In this document: positions 58,501 through 64,000 of the stretch, piece by piece
Layout of the letters: the number at the start of each line of letters is the position of its first letter
How positions within the stretch are numbered: the first letter of the stretch is position 1
Source: Prosopocoilus inquinatus
Taxonomy: Eukaryota; Arthropoda; Insecta; Coleoptera; Lucanidae
Length of the DNA: 64,000 nucleotides
Direction: 5' to 3'
Assembly: GCA_036172665.1 (NCBI GenBank)
Contig: CM069870.1
Coordinates: forward strand, 28,866,001 to 28,930,000
Notes under the pieces: model-generated
Databases searched by the model: none
What the model was told of the DNA's origin: nothing
Seen by the model: the letters and a program-made list of their open reading frames with translations, nothing else
Translations under genes and position numbers: made by a program

Positions 58501-59491
58501 TGAGCAGAATCTGAAAATATAAAAAAGATGAATTGGAGGGATTTTACGAACACCCTGAAGAATAAGAAATACTTCCTGGAAGACCAAATTTTTTTATCTG
58601 TTTCTTCTTTATCTATGTATCACATTTAATTAATAACAAATTATTTTATTTTCTATTAATTATGTTAACTTCTTATTTTATTTACATATAATTATCTGTA
58701 TATTATGATTTGGATATGTACCTGGACTTAAAACTTTAATCGCTGACGGCGAATTTACCGACGGCGAGTTTTCCGGCGGTGAATTTTACCTACGACGAAT
58801 CGGCGACAGTGAATTGGCGACGACAAGTCGGCGATGGCGAATTGTCCTAGACCCTTTCGCCCATGCGTTAGATACGGCGTGCGGCATCCCCTCTATTTCC
58901 CAATCTAAGGGTTTTTCCATCGCAGTTTAACTGTAAGCTGTTTGATTCTTAACAATTGTAGGGACAATTGCTTCCATGAGAAAAAAATGAAATTTAAAAC
59001 TGTGATGGAAAAGCCGGGCCCAAGGTTTCGCATTCTATTTTTACAATGAAACCAAGGACACCTCCTTTATGGCGGAGCATAAATATAGATTGCAGTCCGC
59101 CTGGTCTTCTTGTTCTTTTCATTTACCAGTTACATAATTGAAAAAGACCTCGTCAATACGAATCTACGTTTTAGATTCAACAAAGGTAAATCAAGAAAGC
59201 GCAGTTACATTAATTAATATTAACGTTTTAAAATAAATTTTGTTTTTGAATATTACTTTGTTGTGTTTAATGTTACTGACATTTCTGTATCACTTACTAA
59301 ATTGTGGGCGTTATATATGATTTTTAAAAATTAAGTTTTCTTCAAAAATATTCCAATTTTTGTGTGACGGTATAATAATATTATTAAATACTCACCGCAA
59401 AAATTACATTCACAATAAACGCCAAATATTTAACCACACCTATAGCGCAAGACTTTTTATCAATCTTAACATGAAATATAGCGCAACCCAT
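46483..59491 (-). CDS. Tetraspanin, five exons, complete CDS (join of 59491-59396, 47255-47100, 47044-46871, 46818-46609, 46557-46483)
   Basis: Exons of 96, 156, 174, 210 and 75 bases join to 711 bases, or 236 residues and stop, within the usual tetraspanin size. TM1 spans residues 18-40 across the exon 1/2 junction. A short loop and TM2 end in LGCFGIFKES, the form of the family GC-G-x-KE signature. TM3 is residues 85-107. The large extracellular loop is about 108-196, with C145-C146-G147, then PTTCC (C166, C167), C175 and C187. TM4 follows from about 197. A further cysteine at C191 near TM4, and cytosolic cysteines, could be palmitoylated. Tetraspanins organise membrane microdomains and bind partner proteins; the specific partner cannot be told. 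All introns are phase 0 with GT-AG ends. Intron 1 is 12,140 bp and the others 51-55 bp. The N-terminus is extended by a 12-codon duplication. No core promoter motif is obvious. Confidence 0.93.
46609..46818 (-). CDS. Tetraspanin exon 4 (residues 143-212)
   Basis: 70 codons from acceptor TTTCAG to donor CAA|GTAAGT. It starts MVCCGAVGPDDF with the diagnostic CCG motif, includes PTTCC and two further loop cysteines, and enters TM4 (LLGLIIIAFAFIQ). An N-glycosylation site NSS is in the variable loop part. Confidence 0.97.
46871..47044 (-). CDS. Tetraspanin exon 3 (residues 85-142)
   Basis: 58 codons from acceptor ATTACAG to donor GAG|GTAAGT. It encodes TM3 (FALLLLSMFMLSIIFGLIVM...) and the first part of the large extracellular loop up to FVQRQLE. 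The intron on the upstream side is 55 bases and on the downstream side 52. Confidence 0.95.
47100..47255 (-). CDS. Tetraspanin exon 2 (residues 33-84)
   Basis: 52 codons between the acceptor TTCTAG (exon from 47255) and the donor ACC|GTACGT. It encodes the end of TM1, the small extracellular loop (LFLGNKYNESPVPE) with a possible N-glycosylation site at NES, and TM2 ending LLATSFLGCFGIFKESIW. Confidence 0.93.
47362..47513. mobile_element. 152 bp foldback MITE in tetraspanin intron 1
   Basis: The ends GGGGCCTTATTCTTGAATC and GATTCAAGAATAAGGCCCC are exact inverted copies of 19 bp. The inner arms (gagaacgtgacatcaaaatg and its inverse cattttgacgtcacgttctc) continue the foldback. No target-site duplication is evident. 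The minus frame 47313-47525 is the arm sequence read as protein. Confidence 0.85.
47945..49126. mobile_element. CCCAAGCAGCAA-ended DNA transposon with duplicated left end
   Basis: The left end CCCAAGCAGCAAGGTGTCGT occurs at 47945 and again at 48136, because the first 191 bp are tandemly duplicated (47945-48135 and 48136-48323). The right end at 49115-49126 is the inverse (TTGCTGCTTGGG), and subterminal gaccaatttt, acgtcgaatgacca and gtaaaaa blocks are also inverted. The termini are full of GACGTC/ACGTCA motifs. The interior, on the minus strand, has a short first-exon-like ATGATTGATTTAGAG|GTAAGT at 48860-48876 and a GC-rich patch (48730-48800). No transposase was found. The 10-mer atgtacgact at 47932-47941 and 49141-49150 is near but not adjacent to the ends. 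The superfamily is unassigned. Confidence 0.7.
49740..50110 (-). pseudogene. Tc1/mariner-like transposase remnant
   Basis: On the minus strand one frame gives KVSVAQEILLTDHSRIQHWN, a stop, then FFQNKL...SKFFPDEAWFYLSPI. The adjacent frame upstream gives NLAEEFVAEN and NVSYNTVRRILK. This is the order in Tc1/mariner transposases: helix-turn-helix (TVRRIL), a VQEL-P-D-R-F-W block, then the FF-DEAWF-LSG block that carries the second catalytic D. The first catalytic D and the C-terminal half are missing, and stops and frame changes make it dead. Confidence 0.6.
50270..50335 (-). repeat. Truncated SINE copy
   Basis: The plus-strand text atctgtagtggtttcccaac followed by ggggtcg and ttgtcagaacctcaggagcg matches 3763-3822, the 3-prime end of the SINE. 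The tRNA-like head is absent. Confidence 0.65.
51369..51433 (+). ncRNA. Type I hammerhead ribozyme A5 (canonical GUC site)
   Basis: Identical architecture to A2: TCGAGC/GCTCGA, internal loop, CTCTG/CAGAG, CTGAAGA, stem II AGCCC/GGGCT with loop CAAGCA, GAAAC and stem III ACAGCTGT. The cut site here is GTC, the canonical hammerhead triplet, between 51419 and 51420. It is preceded at 51226-51330 by the inverted form of the 137 bp leader seen at 5201-5337, shortened (aagtccccaatgcaaggcg joined to aataaattggac). The unit is inside intron 1 of the tetraspanin gene, on the opposite strand to the gene, about 0.8 kb from a Penelope-like pseudogene. Confidence 0.88.
52140..53570 (-). pseudogene. Penelope-like element reverse transcriptase, degraded
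   Basis: Minus-strand pieces in order: NPDIVILPANKANATV (53.34 kb), then DPAYQPLRCNLTSRI, then IPKLYGLPKIHKLDTPLCPL and SPTYKVSKYLA (53.0-53.1 kb). After that come RT motif A ILFSFDAESLFTKVP, with the aspartate in FDAES, and motif B LTGTTMGSPLSSIVAN. The motif C region reads RYIEYV where Penelope RTs have a Y-DD box. It continues with LNSQHPDVRFTLE, LPFLDILV and, near 52.25 kb, GRLGHSVCRK. These are diagnostic of Penelope-like RTs. At least three frame changes, several stops and loss of the catalytic DD make it dead. No GIY-YIG endonuclease was found; about 200 bp between LPFLDILV and GRLGHSV looks foreign or rearranged. Confidence 0.85.
54558..54572. repeat. Isolated hAT-like terminus
   Basis: aaactgcggaagttt matches the TIR of the element at 30889-32075 (gactgcggaagttt). 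No partner end or body was identified. Confidence 0.4.
56437..56762. mobile_element. Foldback element, about 325 bp, with an extra direct arm copy
   Basis: The left arm ttttcatggtgagagtttct, continuing gtgatagttgctc, is inverted at 56716-56760 (gagcaactatcacagaaact). A third, direct, diverged copy is at 56545-56592 (ttttcacggtgagggttt). No coding capacity or convincing target-site duplication. Confidence 0.7.
56873..56894. repeat. AAAT tetranucleotide microsatellite
   Basis: About five units of aaat in tandem. Confidence 0.85.
57881..57994. mobile_element. PIF/Harbinger-like MITE
   Basis: 114 bp foldback, GGGCCGGTTTTTCAATCAT to ATGATGGAAAAACCGGGCC, with inner TTTAACTTTAAGC and GCTTAAAGTTAAA. 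It is flanked by TTAA on the left and TTA on the right. Same family as 10890-11020. Confidence 0.75.
58035..58858. mobile_element. Foldback element with GCCGTCG tandem-repeat arms
   Basis: The left arm (58048-58150) is a run of 10-16 bp units such as attcgccgtcgcca, ending in a tcgtcg-rich part. The right arm (58741-58846) is the inverted equivalent (gacggcgaattt, ggcgacgacaag). The outer ends ggatggaacgattcgcc and ggcgaattgtcctagacc are also partly symmetric. About 590 bp of AT-rich, non-coding DNA lies between. Arms made of short tandem repeats are typical of foldback (FB-like) elements. Confidence 0.75.
58909..59020. mobile_element. PIF/Harbinger-like MITE, diverged
   Basis: 112 bp foldback, GGGTTTTTCCATCGCAGTTT to AAACTGTGATGGAAAAGCC with GGGCC after. 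Same family as 57881-57994 but with a damaged left end. It sits 380 bp inside the donor of tetraspanin intron 1. Confidence 0.65.
59396..59491 (-). CDS. Tetraspanin exon 1 (residues 1-32)
   Basis: ATG at 59491-59489 opens MGCAIFHVKIDKKSCAIG, followed by VVKYLAFIVNVIFA and the donor GCG|GTGAGT. The phase matches exon 2 exactly, and LSGLALIVDG continues TM1. The first ATG is chosen because it alone is in frame with TM1. Another ATG 18 bases upstream on the minus strand is out of frame. The start lies in the outer unit of a 36 bp tandem duplication, and the inner unit has AAGTC where the outer has ATGGG. Confidence 0.88.
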
Positions 59492-59512
59492 TTTATCAAT
59501 CTTATCATGAAA
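59441..59512 (-). repeat. 36 bp tandem duplication over the tetraspanin start codon
   Basis: The units 59441-59476 and 59477-59512 agree at 32 of 36 positions. The length is a multiple of three, so the frame is kept. On the minus strand the upstream unit has AAAATGGGTTGCGC and the downstream unit AAAAAGTCTTGCGC. Confidence 0.9.
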
Positions 59513-59912
59513 TGACTCTTCCGAGGAAGGTCGACTAAAGCACTCTCCAAAGTATGTACCTCACAATGATACAAGGCTAAAGCAAACGCGCGAATTATAA
59601 ACAAAGTAATTGGCTACTCACTATAATTTTCAGCAAAACATTCGCCCCCTTTGCTTTAAAAAATCTAAAATTGGCACAGGTCGGGTGACCTCGACATAAG
59701 TCGGATAACCCAACGAGTTCGAACTAGAAAACAAGTTTCAATATTTTTATAATTTTGATTTTTTTCTTTCGATTAGGCTTAATTTTAGGCTGGTGTAATA
59801 AGCAAGTGACAAAAACGGCATTTTAATTTTTTACATATTGTTATTGCTGTTTATGACAAAGGAGTTATACATATTTCAGTATCACGAATTTTCAGCTTTG
59901 TTATTGACGCAA
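59513..59912 (-). promoter_or_regulatory. Likely 5-prime UTR and promoter region of the tetraspanin gene
   Basis: By position only. No TATA box at a convincing distance was found. The minus strand around 59600-59640 has a TATAGTGAGTAG phrase that could be an initiator but is not diagnostic. Confidence 0.25.
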
Positions 59913-61041
59913 ATCGTTTTCAGGGAAGGAATTTAAGTAGAAACGAGAAGTTTACAAAATAGATACCCTTTAAAACAAAAAAAAAACTATTCAAATAAAA
60001 TAAAATTTACTTTTAAGAGAAGTATGAAGTATTCGGTGTCAGCGTACTCAGAAAAAATATTTTGGTGGTACTTGATCGCATTAGAGCGAAAATATATGAT
60101 TAGATTAGATTGAAAAATAAAAAAAGAACGGTTGTCATTAAATGCATTTAGAGGCCGGTGTAACGGAAACCGATGTTAGTAACATCGATCTAAAAATTCA
60201 TTTAAACGGCTCATATCAACCGTTGTTATAAAACCGGTTTAGTAATTCCACACCCGCGACGTATCAGGTATGGCGTTAGTAACATCGGTTTTATAGTTCG
60301 CATATGTAGTTTACGACCGCAGTTAACGTTGTAATCAACCTCGTCTGTTTAAATGATCCTAACCTTTGTTCCCGTTGTGTATGCGCATTATTATTGTATA
60401 TATAAATGCTGCCAACAATTGTAGAAGGGTGGTGCTATCGTTTTCAGGGAAGGAATTTAAGTAGAAATGAGAAGTTTACAAAATACTTCGAAACAAGAAA
60501 AAAAACTATTGAAATAAAATAAAATTTACTTTTAAGAAGTATGAAGTATTCGGTGTCAGCGTACTCAGAAAAAATATTTTGCTGGTCAATCAGTTACGAC
60601 CTAATGAAAATTTTAAATGCTATAAAAATATTAAAGTAACAAAAGTACAATCGAAGGAGTAATTTTCTCGAAATACTTGATCGCATTAGAGCGAAAATAT
60701 AAGATTCATAGTTTTTTACATTGAAAAATAAAAAAAAATGGTTGTCATTGAATGCATTTAGAGGCCAGTGTTACGGAAACCGATGTTAGTAACATCGGTC
60801 TAAAAATTTATTTAAACGGCTCATATCAACCGTTGTTATAAAACCGGTTTAGTAACTCCACACCCGCGACGTATCAGGTATGGCGTTAGTAACATCGGTT
60901 CTATAGTTCGCGTATATAGTTTACGACCGCAGTTAATGTTGTAATCAACCTCGACTGTTTAAATGATCCTAACCTTTGTTCATTGCGCATTATGGTTGTA
61001 TATGTAAATGCTGCCAACAATTGTAAAAAGGTGGTGCTATC
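59913..61041. repeat. Tandem duplication of a 524 bp unit
   Basis: Unit 1 is 59913-60436 and unit 2 is 60437-61041, both beginning atcgttttcagggaaggaat and ending ggtggtgctatc. Unit 2 carries about 84 extra bases (60587-60680, ggtcaatcagttacgacct onward). The units contain the palindrome CCGATGTTAGTAACATCGG (perfect in unit 2) and aaccgttgttataaaaccgg. The duplication is probably recent. No gene is inside. Confidence 0.9.
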
Positions 61042-62520
61042 AATGGTAAAAACTGTTTTTCAAAGCGTTGCTTTTAATTTGGAAAAATAAGAAATACCAA
61101 CGCTGCAGCACCTATTTATGTAAGTGTGGTCTCTTCCAGGCAAGGAAGTCTACATGAGGTTTTTTTTTAAATTTAGACAATTAAAGAAAACTTCGCTTGA
61201 TTACGCGAATTGGTACGCTGCCACCACCGACACATTACTTTAATCATACAAGGGACATCGGGCCCGTTTAAGGAAGACAAAAATTAGATTAGAAATTCGA
61301 TTTCCACGTAATTACTCAATTTCTTAGCTTAATTTGATTTTGTGAGGTGAGTGAAACTGTACAAGTAACAAAATTACAATACAAATAAAGTACAATTACC
61401 CTTATGTGCTACAATGGATTTACTGAGCGCCAATTAAAACTGACACAAAAAAATAAGCAATTACAAAATAAAATATATAAAAGTAAAAAGAATTTTTTAA
61501 GAAAAAGGGGACACGATATTCCGAATGGAAGTTTCAAATCCGAACATAGCAAACTTGTATTGAAAACTATGTTTCTGTGAATTGCTGCTCGCCATTTGAA
61601 GATACTGATATGACTATGATATTAAAGAAAAGAGAAAATTATGAACAATATTATGGTGTTAAAATAATTCCTAAATATTAATACTTTCGGAATATAAATA
61701 AAATTTTCAAATTTTAATCGAAAAATTTAGTCGCCTATGTCAGGTTTGAAACTTTCACTTGTTTCAATTAATGGTAAATAATTTATACGTCAGTCAAAAA
61801 GCATTATAAATTATTTACAGAGCAAATAATAGGTAGGTACTCTTGTCGTTTAAGTTACAACAATTCTTTCTTTATTAGAATGATAATTGTATTCTACGTT
61901 ATTGCATACAAAAATACTGTTGTTTCTGATACTATCAATAAACTTGAAATGATGCCACGGGCAATCAATACCGACACATGTCCATACTAAATTAGTTTTA
62001 AATTCAATTGTACTAAGTATTAAATAAGTTTCACACTGTTCAAGAATAAGTAACACACAACTGTAAAGAATATTAAAAAAAAAACATCAATTCCACAAAT
62101 CCAGTTGCCATCAACATTGTATTGAAATTAACAAGAATAATAGGAAATTATTTCGTGAAGCAATAGAGGAGTAAAGAAATAAATCCTAACAGTTTTTCAT
62201 CGTCAGTATGCTACACAGATGAATGGAATTTTATTTTGAATAAGAAGCATATTGTACAAAATTCTTGTTATTGAATTGCAAACTTGAAATTTGACATACT
62301 AAGGCGACTACATTTTTCATTTGAAATTAAAAAAATTTATTTCTATTTCAAAAGTATTAACATAATAGGAATGATTTTAACACGATAACAGTGGCCTTAA
62401 TTTTATCTTTCATTTAATACCATTACCATTTTTGTATCTTTAAATGGCGAGCAGTAATCTACGGAAACGTAGTTTTCAATGGAATTTTGCTATGTTCGGG
62501 TTTGAAACTTTCCACCCGGT
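61042..62520. other. No gene seen
   Basis: The segment 61190-61255 (ttgattacgcgaattggtac, then gacacattactttaatc) is an inverted, diverged copy of 55340-55400, so both belong to an undefined repeat. The rest is AT-rich. Confidence 0.45.
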
Positions 62521-63130
62521 ATAAGATTACAATTACTATACCTTTTAGGCAGAACGGAGTAACAGAGACTCCTGGATGCTTCGATTAGAATCCGGGCTTC
62601 GAGGTTGGGTTTCACAGCATAAAACATTCACAATCTTACCCTGAGGGAGTTTTTAATGGGTTAAGTTACTATGGCAAAAACAACCGCATGGCTTAATTTT
62701 GCATTCTCTAAACTCGGGATGCCTAATTGTTTTCATTAAAAAACTTCCACCACTCCTCGTTTAACTTACAGGCGTTATAAAGGTTGCCTATAACCAGGGG
62801 CAACTTTAACAAATTTCAAAATTAATTTAGCACGGCGGGGAGCAGGACTTATTCGCACAGTTCTGCGGATGACGTTATTGATCTTATCCAGGTGTATGTT
62901 TAGACCAATGCTTCCTGTCCAGCTCTTATCTGCTGAGAAAGTTTGTACTAAAATAAAATAGTGTTACGCAGTTAGCCCGGAACGGTTAGACGGCGTGCCT
63001 CCGACTGATTAATCTCCGATAAGTTCCGGGAAGGGACAGAATTTTCTGGCAGGTACCCGAAGAGTGCGAGAAGTGCCCGAAGAGTGCGAGATAATTCGAC
63101 GCGTTTTCTGAAGTATATTGGGCTGCCTAT
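62521..63130. other. GC-richer repeat-like block of unknown class
   Basis: Locally GC-richer, with a tRNA box-A-like ttagcccggaacggttagac at 62971-62990 and a short direct duplication, cccgaagagtgcgaga, at 63057-63092. It could be the 5-prime part of a retroelement or a SINE remnant. I cannot assign it. Confidence 0.3.
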
Positions 63131-63439
63131 GTAATGGGAAGGTTGTCAAGTGATTAACAGTTTAATATCATTTAGTAAGCGAAGAATGCAAGGTAACACG
63201 AAACTATAAACGACGACATAATAAAAGTGCGATTTGTTAAACTTAGTGCTACATAGTATTTCTAGTGAATTCTATTGTGTAGACCATTGCGTCTTAATAT
63301 GATATAAAGTCTTTGCCCTTCTTAGACGACAATTAAAAGAAGCAATTAAAACCGATCATAAACATATTGGATACACACAGTGCAGAGTAGTTTAAAAAAG
63401 AACGTCAAATATTTTTGGTCTTACGCTTCCTCTTTGCCT

Positions 63440-64000
63440 TGCCAAATGTCATATAATAATGTTACAGCAACAGACAAATATTCAATTGCCAAGCTCTTTA
63501 ATACTTATTTTTCTTGTTTTTGAAAAAGATATCCCCTCTTTAGATTATGACAATTATTTTAATTTCAATTATGCTTACCCTAATGTTCTTATTATCAATG
63601 AATTAAGTCTGTTCCCTATTAAAAATAAAATTTCTAACCGTGATGTGTACATACAAGGGGTCCGGCCTAGACAATATTCCGCCTTATTTTATCAAATCTT
63701 GTGCTGACAGCTTATCACTTCCACTTTTAATCTTATACAGTAAATCACTTGGAGAATGTAAATACTTTTCTCGATGTATGGAAAAATGCTTACATTAGTC
63801 CTATTCACACGGAAGGCCTGTAACAGATGTTAGTAATTACAGAACGATATCTAAAGTGTCGACATTTGCAAAAATTTTCTAATCGATAGTGAATGACATA
63901 ATTTACGAATCTTTTAAATATTCATTTATTCTGCAGTAGCACGGCTTCTGCAAAGGCAGGTTGACAATCTTCATTCTATCCTAGATTCTTCTGGTCAAGT
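63440..64000 (+). pseudogene. Jockey-like LINE reverse transcriptase, N-terminal half, runs off the window
   Basis: An 82-codon frame (63459-63707) gives the region before the RT domain and ends in DVYIQGVRPRQYSALFYQIL, the position of the P-G-D-IP-FI motif. Shifting frame at about 63660 gives ILYSKSLGECKYFSR and, after further shifts, NAYISPIH, VSNYRTISKVSTFAKIF (the SNYRPIS motif of LINE RTs) and NLHSILDSSGQ. At least three frameshifts are needed, so it is dead. The copy is separate from the C-terminal fragment at the window start. Confidence 0.8.

Larger units (their letters stand above)
47256..59395 (-). other. Tetraspanin intron 1, 12.1 kb, rich in transposable elements
   Basis: Bounded by donor GTGAGT at 59395 and acceptor TTCTAG at 47256. 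It contains a 152 bp foldback, the CCCAAGCAGCAA-ended element, a mariner remnant, a SINE fragment, a hammerhead unit, a Penelope-like pseudogene, a foldback at 56.4 kb and a cluster of three elements at 57.9-59.0 kb. Stretches not named elsewhere (50.34-51.2, 51.6-52.1, 53.6-56.4, 56.8-57.87 kb) hold AT-rich DNA with no supported gene. A GC-richer patch at 54.77-55.08 kb contains an acceptor-like cctttgtag and a donor-like cag|gtaggg on the plus strand but no conserved reading frame. Confidence 0.8.

Noticed and set aside
60165..60185. Palindrome CCGATGTTAGTAACATCGG as an operator-like site
   Set aside because: It lies within a tandemly duplicated repeat of a eukaryotic genome. No evidence of a regulator; it is described only as part of the repeat.
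1..64000. CRISPR array, prophage or bacterial operon
   Set aside because: No spaced direct repeats, no dense coding, and spliced eukaryotic gene structure is present.

Overview
The window is AT-rich eukaryotic DNA, most likely from an insect. The evidence is one spliced gene with 51-55 bp introns beside a 12 kb intron, hAT, PIF/Harbinger-like and Tc1/mariner-like elements, Jockey-like and Penelope-like retroelement debris, a tRNA-derived SINE and many foldback elements. A beetle is possible, but the sequence alone does not prove it. There are no bacterial-style operons, CRISPR arrays or intact RNA-polymerase-III tRNA genes. Almost every open frame longer than 60 codons is chance or transposon debris.

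The only complete host gene I can assemble is a tetraspanin on the minus strand, with five exons from 59491 down to 46483 encoding 236 residues. All splice sites are GT-AG and all introns are phase 0. Exon 1 (start codon and first half of TM1) lies 12.1 kb from exon 2. Intron 1 carries most of the transposable elements between 47.3 and 59.4 kb. The start-codon region is a 36 bp tandem duplication that adds 12 codons to the N-terminus.

Layout: 0-0.2 kb Jockey-like RT tail; 3.7-4.0 kb tRNA-derived SINE; 5.0-5.65 kb composite element with two hammerhead ribozymes; 6.15-6.5 kb frameshifted unknown coding remnant; 6.9-7.5 kb inverted-repeat element with a decayed hammerhead; 10.1-11.0 kb dispersed repeat and PIF-type MITEs; 14.2 kb solo-LTR candidate; 17.7 and 18.2 kb foldbacks; 21.3-22.6 and 30.9-32.1 kb two copies of a CGGBP1-like hAT family; 27.5 kb hammerhead; 28.3-28.9 kb integrase remnant; 35.9-37.9 kb hAT element with perfect TIRs, 8 bp target-site duplication and a nested element; 38.1 kb MITE; 39.9-41.3 kb GC-richer block of unknown origin; 42.2-43.1 kb second copy of the 10 kb repeat and a Tc1/mariner-type MITE; 44.0-45.4 kb three more hammerhead loci; 46.4-59.5 kb tetraspanin, with mariner, Penelope, CCCAAGCAGCAA-ended and foldback insertions in intron 1; 59.9-61.0 kb tandem duplication; 63.4 kb to the end, another Jockey-like RT.

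The most interesting theme is ribozymes. I find nine hammerhead or hammerhead-derived motifs in three sequence families. All have the CUGANGA and GAAA boxes or a recognisable remnant of them, and all have a short self-complementary stem III (ACAGCUGU, ACGU or AUACGUAU), the architecture known from Penelope-like elements and metazoan retrozymes. In all three families at least one copy sits in a short inverted-repeat element, and a degraded Penelope-like reverse transcriptase lies about 0.8 kb from one of the best-preserved copies.
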